From Marsupella aquatica (lineage: Eukaryota > Marchantiophyta), in contig OZ316895.1 in NCBI GenBank assembly GCA_973895155.1, forward strand, positions 18,228,001 through 18,292,000: 64,000 bases of DNA, given 5' to 3'. Positions 31,703-39,651 of this stretch are shown here, piece after piece; within the stretch, counting starts at the first letter, position 1; every line of letters begins with the position of its first letter. A program made the position numbers and the translations under genes. The notes under the pieces are model-generated. The model was not told where the DNA came from. It saw only the letters and a list, made by a program, of their open reading frames with translations, and did not search any database.

Positions 31703-33494
31703 TAAAGTTCCCAACCAGAAGAAGATGGATCGCATGATGGAAGAACTCTCTGGCCAATTGTCCAAGTTGAATGTCAATATCGCCGCGGTAAAACCAGTAC
31801 GAAGGTTGCCTGCTCCCATGAGAATGAACGTATGGTGCACCCGATGCAGTCAGCAGGGCCATTACCCGAACGAGTGCCCCACATTACGAACCCCGGTGAA
31901 TTATGTAGATGGTCAAGAAGAGGCTGAGGAGTATGAGTACGATCCCACGTATACCGTCCAAACAGCACCCCCTGGACAGTATTTCCCACCACCTCCTGCT
32001 TCCAGACCGACTTGGGGACCACCTAAGCCCACTTTCAATAAACCAACGTCAAGACCACCCATGGGACCCCCGGGAGGATACCCACCACGAGGAATGCCGC
32101 GTCAAAAAGGGGCTTGTTGGAATTGTGGCCAACCTGATCATTATTCACCCCAGTGCCCTTATCCCAAACAGGAGGTGGGGTATACACCTGTCTGTGGGAA
32201 CTGTGGAAAAGAAGGACACTTACCGGTGGAATGCCCGAATCCGGCTAAGCCTAGGCTGATGGTTCGATTTGCTCAAGAGCCAGTTAAAGAAGCAAGTCGA
32301 CCTGAAGCCAAGATTCGGATGGTTTATTCTGAAGAGATGGAGCAATGCAGCTTCATTCAACATATGGATGTAAATCGGGTGGAATTAAAGCCAGATTCAC
32401 TTTTTCATCAACCAGTATCCGGGGTGGTGCCTGATGTCTTGGTAAGTCATTTAGTGAAACCTGAAGTAGTTGGTATGCCGAATGATCGAGTTCAGAATCG
32501 GGATAAAGTTCTGACTAATATTTACGCAACTACTCGTTCGAAGAAAAAGGAGACCAAGAAGCACGAGCATCAGAAGGTCGCGAAAGCTCCCAAGGATGAA
32601 GGGCGCAAGCCATGTAAGGAAGGCCTCGACAAAGAAGACGACCCTGCTTATGACCGATATGACCCAAAATACTTCTTGCCCGACATCTCTTTGGAAGTGA
32701 AAGACCATCTGGAAGAGCTAGTTAAGGAGCAAGTGCAATCTCCTAACCCACCAGTAGTAGTCAAAGCTAAAGAGCCACTGAAAAATCCAGGTTATGATAT
32801 TGTTGAAGATGTCAAGAATCATCCTGCACATATCACCATTGGGGAATTATTACAGGACAATCCGGTTTATAGGCGACAGCTGAGGAGCCTCCTTGCAGGA
32901 AAACGGAGGAAGAAGAAGTTACCTTCTGTGGATGTGCTACGAACAGAGTGGGAGGACAAAGGACCGATGGAAATTGAGGTTCAAATCCAGGGGTGTGTCA
33001 TTCGGAGAGTTCCTGTGGATGGAGGAGCCAGCGTTAATCTGATTACACAGTCAGCAGCATTTAATTTGGGTTTCACTAAGTTTGAGCCCACTCCCAAGAT
33101 TTTGCGCATGGCGGATCAGTCTCGTGTGGTACCCATAGGGAAGCTGACCAAAGTAGAAACTTTGATTGCTGGTGTCCCTTTTCTGTTGGATTATGTGGTT
33201 ATTAATCCGGAAATACCATCCAGCTTTCCTGTTTTGTTAGGCCGACCATGGTTGTATAAGGCTCAAGTTCAGGTTAATTGGCAATCTCAAGAGCTTTCAT
33301 TTGGGAAGCCTAAGGTGACTGTTAGTTGGGTTCCGGAACCACATTTTGGAGAAACACAAACAGATGATGGGTACACCTCGGATTTTTCGACCTCTTCGCT
33401 AGTCCTGCAGCCATTGGAATTTGAACTGGAGGAAGTTCGTTACTTGGAAGTTTATCTGTCTGATGCTCCCATAAAACCAACTAGGCCCTCCTGA
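31671..33494 (+). CDS. pro: Nucleocapsid zinc knuckles and aspartic protease of element Z
   Basis: Open from the A9 overlap to TGA at 33492-33494. Three CCHC knuckles bind the RNA genome: CTRCSQQGHYPNEC near 31835, CWNCGQPDHYSPQC near 32115 and CGNCGKEGHLPVEC near 32191. A charged linker follows. The retropepsin domain has VPVDGGASVN near 33010 and VLLGRPWLYKA near 33230; Asp-Gly-Gly at the active site is common in Tat/Athila-type elements. The enzyme cleaves the polyprotein and works as a dimer. The frame continues past the TGA into pol without a shift, and the TGA is followed by CAATTA, a known readthrough context. The protease is homologous to that of element G. Confidence 0.9.
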   Translation, partial: KKKKSSVKGNNKVPNQKKMDRMMEELSGQLSKLNVNIAAVKPVRRLPAPMRMNVWCTRCSQQGHYPNECPTLRTPVNYVDGQEEAEEYEYDPTYTVQTAPPGQYFPPPPASRPTWGPPKPTFNKPTSRPPMGPPGGYPPRGMPRQKGACWNCGQPDHYSPQCPYPKQEVGYTPVCGNCGKEGHLPVECPNPAKPRLMVRFAQEPVKEASRPEAKIRMVYSEEMEQCSFIQHMDVNRVELKPDSLFHQPVSGVVPDVLVSHLVKPEVVGMPNDRVQNRDKVLTNIYATTRSKKKETKKHEHQKVAKAPKDEGRKPCKEGLDKEDDPAYDRYDPKYFLPDISLEVKDHLEELVKEQVQSPNPPVVVKAKEPLKNPGYDIVEDVKNHPAHITIGELLQDNPVYRRQLRSLLAGKRRKKKLPSVDVLRTEWEDKGPMEIEVQIQGCVIRRVPVDGGASVNLITQSAAFNLGFTKFEPTPKILRMADQSRVVPIGKLTKVETLIAGVPFLLDYVVINPEIPSSFPVLLGRPWLYKAQVQVNWQSQELSFGKPKVTVSWVPEPHFGETQTDDGYTSDFSTSSLVLQPLEFELEEVRYLEVYLSDAPIKPTRPS

Positions 33495-33500
33495 CAATTA
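33492..33500 (+). promoter_or_regulatory. Putative stop-codon readthrough site TGA CAA TTA
   Basis: The stop between protease and pol is in the same frame as both, and no ATG occurs in pol until about 33570. CAA TTA directly after the stop fits the CAR-YYA readthrough context first characterised in tobamovirus-type readthrough. This suggests Pro-Pol is made by suppression of the UGA. Confidence 0.6.
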
Positions 33501-36467
33501 ACTTTATCATCGGAAGTGGGCCCAGCAGCAGACGAACCTCCTAATACTGAGGCTAATAGGGATTTACACCATGATATGGGAGTGTCAGCTACCCTTGAGC
33601 CATTTGCACCAGAAGTATCCAAACTTGGACTTCAGCCGGCAAACCTCACGGATGGAATTGTGGATCCAAAAGCTTGTCAGAAAATCGAAATTGAGCCAGG
33701 CAAGTTTTTGAATATTGGTAAGCATATCGAAGGAGAGCTACGGGAACAGTATATCAGTTTATTAACCCAGTATAAAGATGTCTTTGCCTGGAGTCATTCT
33801 GATTTAAAAGGTATCCATCCACATTTGGGCGAACATCGTATTGACCTTATGGAAGGAGCAGTACCTGTCCGACAGAGACAGTACCGTTTGAATCCCAAAT
33901 ATTCCATCCTGGTTAAAGACGAGTTGGACAAGCTCACGACTGCTGGATTTATCTACCCGGTCTTGAGTAGTGAATGGGTCTCACCAATTGTCATTGTCCC
34001 CAAAAAGCCGGGACCCGATGGTAAAACGAAAATTCGCGTTTGTCAAGACTTCCGGAAGTTGAATGCTGCCACTCGGAAAGATCATTATCCTTTGCCATTT
34101 ATTGATCTGGTACTTGATTCAGTGGCCTTGCATGAGTTATACAGTTTTTTAGATGGGTACTCTGGTTATAACCAGGTGTCCATTCGGAAGGAGGATCGCG
34201 ACAAGACTACGTTCACCACCGACTGGGGTACATATGCATTTACCATGATGCCTTTTGGGCTGTGTAATGCCCCGGGTACTTTTCAGCGCATTATGATGAT
34301 TATTTTTCAAGAATATTTGCGGCATTTCATGGAGATTTTTATTGACGACTTTTGTGTTTACGGGTCAGCGGCTGAACACCTCGTCCATTTGGAGAAGACA
34401 TTTCAGAAGTGTAGAGAGGCTCAGTTGTGTCTTCATCCAGAAAAGTGCTTTATTGGTATGAAGGAGGGAATTTTGTTAGGCCATGTTATTTCACAACGCG
34501 GCATTGAGGTTGATACAGAGAAGGTTAGAGTAATTATGGAGTTGCAACCACCGACCGATTTAAAGCAGCTTCGTGCTTTTCTGGGACATGTGGGGTATTA
34601 TCGTCGGTTCATTTATAAACATGCTAATATTGCCTTACCCTTAACCCAACTGTTAAAAAGTGATGTGGAATATACATGGAATGAGGAGCGGCAGCAAGCA
34701 TTCCAGTTGCTCAAGGATCGGTTAATCTCTGCACCTATTTTGTCACCCCCAGATTGGACTAAGAAGTTTCATGTCTTCATTGACTCTTCTGCGTTCTGCA
34801 TTGGAGCTAATCTCAGTCAGAAGGATGTGGAAAACCGTGACCATCCAATTTACTATGCCAGCCGCCAAATGAGTGCAGCCGAGAAAAACTACTCCGTCAC
34901 TGAACGGGAAGCTTTGGCCATCGTCTTTGCGTGTAAGAAATTTCGTCACTATTTGTTGGGGTATCAGGTTACTTTTCACACTGATCATAATTCCTTAAAA
35001 TATTTGGTTAACCAAGTGGATCTCTCAGGACGAGTAGCCCGCTGGGTTTTACTACTCCAAGAATTTGATTATGAAGTTCATGTCCGACCTGGCAAACATC
35101 ATGAGAATGCAGACTTCCTATCTCGGTTACCTGGTCCGGAGAATCAGCATAATCTCTCCGATGAATTTCCTGACGAGCATTTGTGGCACATTGAAGGGGA
35201 GTCTTCTCGATATTTTAATATTGTGCACATGCTGCTTCATGGAACGTTCCCTGAAGGCTTTAATGCGGAAGAACGAGCTGTCTTTGCTCATAAGGTGGGT
35301 CCCTATACCATTATTCGGGGCACTTTGTTTAAACAAGGTCCTGATCAACAATTGCGACGTTGTCTAGAGGATAGGGAACTTCCCCAAGTAATTGAAGCTT
35401 TACATTCAGGAGAAACCGGTGGGCATTATGCAGTGAATACCACAGTTAAGAAAATTTTGGATGCTGGATACTGGTGGCCTACTATGCATCGAGATACTTA
35501 CAATTTTATTAAGACCTGTGATCCCTGTCAAAGGATCGGGAAGCCCACTGCTAGTTCCAAATGGCCTCTTACGCCTATCCTTCCGTTGGCACCATTTGAG
35601 AAATGGGGGATTGATTTTATTGGCCCAATTTCTCCAGCAGCTCGGAAAAGCCGAAGCAAATATATTATTCTGGCCACTGATTATGCCACCAAATGGGTAG
35701 AGGCGAAAGCTACTCGCAAGAATGATGCTATAACCGCAGCTGCATTTCTCTTTGAGCACATTATCACCCGGTTTGGTTGTCCTTTGGAGTTGGTAAGCGA
35801 TAGGGGTTTGCATTTTCTTAACTCAACTATTGAGTTAATCACTGACCTTTATCTTATCAAGCATCGCAAAACTACTCCTTACAACCCCCGAGCTAATGGC
35901 TTAACCGAGAGAGCTAATGGCATTATGGGCAAGATTCTGAATAAAATGGTAGAATCTCACAAGACAGATTGGGATGTGAAGCTCCATTCTGCATTATGGG
36001 CTTACCGCACCGCTGAGAAGATTACAACTCTTCACACCCCCTTCTATCTGACCTATGGCCTGAATAGTATTATTCCAATAGAATTTTCGTTACCAACGGA
36101 ACGTATCTTGGTACCACACCGACTCTCTCCTTCAGATAGTCTCTCACATCGGTTTTCCAATATTGTTAAATTAGAAGAAGTTAGACTTTTAGCATTAGAC
36201 CATACAGTCACCATTCAGAACCAGCGTAAACTTGCTTATGATAAGAAGCTGCGCGTAGTGCAGTTAGATGTTGGTGATTTAGCATTAGTCTTTGATTCTC
36301 GTTATATGCTATTTCCTGGGAAACTTCATACTCATTGGATTGGTCCTTACCGAGTTACACACATCTGGGATAATGGTTCAGTTTCATTGACTACCTTAGA
36401 TGGTCACCCACTTAACACTAGAATCAATGGGTTTAGGATTAAACGGTACTATGAGTCTTCCATTTAG
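33495..36467 (+). CDS. pol: Pol of element Z: reverse transcriptase, RNase H, integrase
   Basis: About 990 codons, uninterrupted. Residues counted from 33516: reverse transcriptase (~130-350) with EWVSPIVIVPKK, FLDGYSGYNQ and the catalytic FIDDF box (~276); RNase H (~415-540) with FHVFIDSSAF, SVTEREALA and FHTDHNSL; integrase with an HHCC zinc finger (~630-672: HSGETGGHY to CDPCQRIG) and a complete D, D, E core (WGIDFIGP, LVSDRGLHF, GLTERANG). The C-terminus (~890-983) has a GPYRV/DG-type fold and no chromodomain. It copies the RNA and inserts the DNA copy. All catalytic residues are present, consistent with a recently active element. It is in frame with the protease across the TGA at 33492. 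Confidence 0.95.
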   Translation, partial: QLTLSSEVGPAADEPPNTEANRDLHHDMGVSATLEPFAPEVSKLGLQPANLTDGIVDPKACQKIEIEPGKFLNIGKHIEGELREQYISLLTQYKDVFAWSHSDLKGIHPHLGEHRIDLMEGAVPVRQRQYRLNPKYSILVKDELDKLTTAGFIYPVLSSEWVSPIVIVPKKPGPDGKTKIRVCQDFRKLNAATRKDHYPLPFIDLVLDSVALHELYSFLDGYSGYNQVSIRKEDRDKTTFTTDWGTYAFTMMPFGLCNAPGTFQRIMMIIFQEYLRHFMEIFIDDFCVYGSAAEHLVHLEKTFQKCREAQLCLHPEKCFIGMKEGILLGHVISQRGIEVDTEKVRVIMELQPPTDLKQLRAFLGHVGYYRRFIYKHANIALPLTQLLKSDVEYTWNEERQQAFQLLKDRLISAPILSPPDWTKKFHVFIDSSAFCIGANLSQKDVENRDHPIYYASRQMSAAEKNYSVTEREALAIVFACKKFRHYLLGYQVTFHTDHNSLKYLVNQVDLSGRVARWVLLLQEFDYEVHVRPGKHHENADFLSRLPGPENQHNLSDEFPDEHLWHIEGESSRYFNIVHMLLHGTFPEGFNAEERAVFAHKVGPYTIIRGTLFKQGPDQQLRRCLEDRELPQVIEALHSGETGGHYAVNTTVKKILDAGYWWPTMHRDTYNFIKTCDPCQRIGKPTASSKWPLTPILPLAPFEKWGIDFIGPISPAARKSRSKYIILATDYATKWVEAKATRKNDAITAAAFLFEHIITRFGCPLELVSDRGLHFLNSTIELITDLYLIKHRKTTPYNPRANGLTERANGIMGKILNKMVESHKTDWDVKLHSALWAYRTAEKITTLHTPFYLTYGLNSIIPIEFSLPTERILVPHRLSPSDSLSHRFSNIVKLEEVRLLALDHTVTIQNQRKLAYDKKLRVVQLDVGDLALVFDSRYMLFPGKLHTHWIGPYRVTHIWDNGSVSLTTLDGHPLNTRINGFRIKRYYESSI

Positions 36468-36489
36468 AATTCCACCTGGGACAGGTTGC

Positions 36490-36505
36490 AATTTAAGTGG
36501 AGGGC
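36490..36505 (+). repeat. Internal copy of the polypurine tract region
   Basis: AATTTAAGTGGAGGGC lies 23 bases after the pol stop and is identical to 39634-39649 immediately before the 3' LTR. It may be a relic of an ancestral element end or a second plus-strand priming site. Confidence 0.7.
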
Positions 36506-36597
36506 GGTAGTTATACTTAGTTAGAATTAGTGACCCTCCCTAGTAAGTATTCGGCATATTTTTTTAATTTTTTTTAGTTACTTTCAGTTTTTACATT

Positions 36598-36775
36598 GGA
36601 CGCTGTGAAAAGCGTCCATTGTAACTCGACACTGGGGAAGCGTCCACTTAGTTTACAAAGGACGTTGTGCAGAGGTCCGCTTTTGTATTAGTTCAGTTGC
36701 ATGAGACGCTGTGAGCCGATGACTAGGCATCTTGTACAATGGCGGATTGCGACAGCTCAACGGGACGCTGAGGAG
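36598..36775 (+). repeat. GGACGCT hairpin copies downstream of pol
   Basis: A well-formed copy at 36598-36617 (GGACGCTGTGAAAAGCGTCC) and decayed ones near 36628, 36660, 36703 and 36761. Same family as in the LTR and leader; none were found inside gag-pol. Confidence 0.7.
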
Positions 36776-36850
36776 TAAGCAGTCGCGCTTCGCCCTAGTT
36801 CACTATGGAACACGATTCTCACTGAGCTTACGGAGCTAACAAGTCACGCG

Positions 36851-39085
36851 ATGGCGGAGACTGAGCTGACGACGCGACCAATACTCGCAGACATTCCATC
36901 GAATGCAGTGCATAGGCGGCAGTTGAAGACGGCTCTGGCAAAAATGGGCTTGAAGAAGCTGCTTCAACTTCCTTGGAAGATTTGCGAATTCAGCCTTATC
37001 GATCAAGGTGTCTGGGACGCTGAAGAAAGGATTGGTGTGCGCTCGCGTCCCAGTGTTTGGACTGAAGCGCTCATAGCGAAGGTCTATTCGACGCCGATGG
37101 AGGGCGAGGATTTACAGAGGGTTGATTGTGAGCCTCGGGTTTATGTAGAATCCTTCTTCGCTCCAGGATCTTTCAAGAGGCGGAATGGATGGCTAGCGGC
37201 GGACTGCTTAGATAATTCTCTGCAGCGTCTATTTCGATTTCTGGCACCAATTTTCTACCCAGAAAGCCAGACGCGCATCACTCTTTCGTTCGCTGCAACG
37301 GTGATCTGTTCATTAGAACAGACGCAGTCTATCAATTGGACGAAGGTTTTGCACCGAGTAATTCATACTCAGGTCAAAAATTTTCGTAGCAGGCTGAAAA
37401 CGGGGAAAATAAGGTGTACCTACTTGGCCCCTTATTTAGCTCACATTTACCATAAGTATGACTGTCTGCTTGTCTTGGAAAAAGATTTTTATCGCAACAA
37501 TCAGAGAGCATCTACCGGTGAAGCAAATTATATGCCTGAAGTACGAGAAGTCCGAGCCAATTCCACAGTGGTAGAGCTATGTGCAATACTCGACTGTGAG
37601 GAACCTGAACTGGTGGGTGAAGTTCGGAAATTGAAAGAGACAAGAGCATCAGCTGAAGGGAGTGACGATCCGATTCTTCACCAACCAAGAGAGGCTCAAG
37701 TTGCCGAAGATGTTCCTTCAGCAATGCCAACAGGGTTGGAGCATTCTATGTCACCTCGACTCTCGTGTTCACCTTGTGCTGCCGAGCCTATTTATGATGT
37801 TGATCAGGATAATTCTGCTTCTCGGATGAATGTTGAAGATGAGGTGAGGGTGGATGAAGAAGGTTTTTCAGGGGAACCTCTTCAACATTCTACTGCTGAG
37901 GACGAGTATGATGGATTTACTTCTACCCCTGTTTTGGTTCCCATAGAGGCAAATAGTGATGCTTTGCAGGCTTTACAGGAGTATGATTCGTCCGACTCTC
38001 TTAGTTCTAGCCCAAATATAGGTGAAATCCCTCTGGTCCAGGAGTCAGAAATATTAAGCTCAGCACCAGTTTCATTGGCTACAAACGAGGATAAAAACAT
38101 TCGGGAGGAGTTTTCAGTGACGTATACTCGAAAATCTTGGAAACGGTTGCGCCATGCTATCAGTCGACAGATCTTTCCTGAAGCATCTTCCCAGGATTTT
38201 GAACAGGGAGAAGCACCTGTCGGAACAGACGAGCTACCCCTTCCTGTACTTTTGACAGATCGAACTAACCAGGAAGTCTCTTTACCTAGCGATAATTTTA
38301 AAGAAGAACTTCCTGTTTTAGTACCAATGCATCCCATTGCAGATCAACCAGCTACTGTTGCAAGAGAAGAATTTGAACCATTGGAGCCCGAACCTTCTGC
38401 TCCTTCGTCTCCTGTTACATTGCCAATTCGACCAGTTAAGGAGTCAGTGATTCCTTCCGCTATGCCAGATGTAATTTTCCGTTGGATAGGAGCACCAAGT
38501 GATGGAGAAGAAGACGAAGACCCTCGCATTATCAGAGTACCTCCTCGACTTCGGCATACAGTGGATTTGCCACCCCGAAATCCTATCCCTAATTTGGCTT
38601 CAATTCACAGGTGGGAGAAGAAACATTTTCGAGTAGCTTTTCGACATCTGGAGATGGAGAGCATTTTGCAGCAGCAGCAGATTTTGCCAATGACATCCCA
38701 TCCGAGGATTCGTAGTTTGATTCGCACATATGAACCTGGGAAGGCGGTTCCTCCCATTGATAAGGACAGACGACATAAGTTTTCGGAGTTCGAAATTTGG
38801 TGTTGGGTGTATATGCTTCGACGAGCTCAAGCTCCATTTCCGCCCCTTGTGCCGGAAATTCCATGGCCCTATCCATACTATGTTTGGGTTTGTCCTGGTG
38901 GGTTTGCTATTCCAATTAAATATGAGAAGAAGCTTGTTAAGCTAAGGGAGCAGTTGATTACAAAACAATGTATGCTACCGGCTTCCCAAGGGTTCAAGTC
39001 GCTTAGGTGTTTAGCGTTCCTACCTATTATTCCTTCTTATCCGGATGTGATTATTCAAGGTGTTTTATCTAGGACACAGATTTGA
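36851..39085 (+). CDS. Extra post-pol protein of element Z (Athila env-position reading frame)
   Basis: 744 codons from the ATG at 36851. Residues ~30-210 contain LLQLPWKICEF, then VWTEALIAKVYSTPMEG, FFAPGSF and YLAPYLAHIY. Their order and spacing resemble the LTR-internal protein of the giant LTRs (FVRLPW, then FYLTPKVIAEVFGLP, FFRNT and GYHMPLL), and both resemble the 'putative plant transposon protein' domain often annotated in Athila-type elements. The middle (~230-560) is acidic, Ser/Glu-rich and probably disordered. A basic, aromatic C-terminal part follows (~575-744). I see no signal peptide or membrane anchor, so a true envelope function is not supported. In-frame coding continues past the TGA at 39083-39085 into 39098-39574. 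The function is unknown. Confidence 0.7.
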   Translation: MAETELTTRPILADIPSNAVHRRQLKTALAKMGLKKLLQLPWKICEFSLIDQGVWDAEERIGVRSRPSVWTEALIAKVYSTPMEGEDLQRVDCEPRVYVESFFAPGSFKRRNGWLAADCLDNSLQRLFRFLAPIFYPESQTRITLSFAATVICSLEQTQSINWTKVLHRVIHTQVKNFRSRLKTGKIRCTYLAPYLAHIYHKYDCLLVLEKDFYRNNQRASTGEANYMPEVREVRANSTVVELCAILDCEEPELVGEVRKLKETRASAEGSDDPILHQPREAQVAEDVPSAMPTGLEHSMSPRLSCSPCAAEPIYDVDQDNSASRMNVEDEVRVDEEGFSGEPLQHSTAEDEYDGFTSTPVLVPIEANSDALQALQEYDSSDSLSSSPNIGEIPLVQESEILSSAPVSLATNEDKNIREEFSVTYTRKSWKRLRHAISRQIFPEASSQDFEQGEAPVGTDELPLPVLLTDRTNQEVSLPSDNFKEELPVLVPMHPIADQPATVAREEFEPLEPEPSAPSSPVTLPIRPVKESVIPSAMPDVIFRWIGAPSDGEEDEDPRIIRVPPRLRHTVDLPPRNPIPNLASIHRWEKKHFRVAFRHLEMESILQQQQILPMTSHPRIRSLIRTYEPGKAVPPIDKDRRHKFSEFEIWCWVYMLRRAQAPFPPLVPEIPWPYPYYVWVCPGGFAIPIKYEKKLVKLREQLITKQCMLPASQGFKSLRCLAFLPIIPSYPDVIIQGVLSRTQI

Positions 39086-39097
39086 AGAACACCATTT

Positions 39098-39574
39098 ATG
39101 AGAGATATCAAACGGTGTTGTCATTTATATGTATATAAGCCGTTACTTTTGCAGCATCCTGCAATTGTTTCCTTCTTTCTCCTTCGAATTGATATTTATC
39201 TGCTCATGTGGGACATCAAAGCTACTATGGATTGTTGGAATTCTTTACCCCGTGCTTTCCAACATTCCTTTGAAGGCAAGATCAAACTGGGAGGACATGC
39301 TATTCAACACTTTGTTATTGATCCAGGCTCTCGAATTAATTTCCTCTCCCACAGACTGTGCCAGCAATTTGTTCATCAAGAAGTACAACCGATATCTGCT
39401 CAGATATCAATCGATGGACGAATCATTAATCTTTGGGGAAGAGTTAAAGGAGTCCCAATACAGATCGGAGAAGAATTCCATGACCTCGATTTTTATATTC
39501 TGGATTCGGATATCTCCCAACTCCCGTCAATGATTTTGAGCACTACTTGGATTATTAAGCCAGAATATTATTAA
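39098..39574 (+). CDS. Second aspartic-protease-like domain of element Z, altered active site
   Basis: In frame with the previous reading frame and separated from it by one TGA and four codons. The segment near 39290-39350 reads GHAIQHFVIDPGSRINFLS and aligns in pattern with the element's own protease loop (GCVIRRVPVDGGASVNLIT). Further on, the DFYILDSD and PSMILSTTWI blocks match the protease's DYVVINPE and PVLLGRPWLY blocks. The catalytic Asp is present, but Asp-Pro-Gly replaces Asp-Gly-Gly. It may be an inactive or structural copy of the fold. The ATG at 39098 may not be a real start. Confidence 0.55.
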   Translation: MRDIKRCCHLYVYKPLLLQHPAIVSFFLLRIDIYLLMWDIKATMDCWNSLPRAFQHSFEGKIKLGGHAIQHFVIDPGSRINFLSHRLCQQFVHQEVQPISAQISIDGRIINLWGRVKGVPIQIGEEFHDLDFYILDSDISQLPSMILSTTWIIKPEYY

Positions 39575-39638
39575 TGAAGAACATGTCACTCGCTTCTGAT
39601 TCAATTCGGTCATGTCTTGTGGGGACACGGCGAAATTT

Positions 39639-39651
39639 AAGTGGAGGGCTA
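39639..39651 (+). other. Polypurine tract of element Z
   Basis: AAGTGGAGGGCTA directly precedes the 3' LTR, where plus-strand DNA synthesis is primed. Confidence 0.8.

Noticed and set aside
36851-39085. True envelope glycoprotein in element Z
   Set aside because: It has the right position after pol, but no signal peptide, no transmembrane segment and an acidic low-complexity middle are visible. Called an extra protein of unknown role instead.
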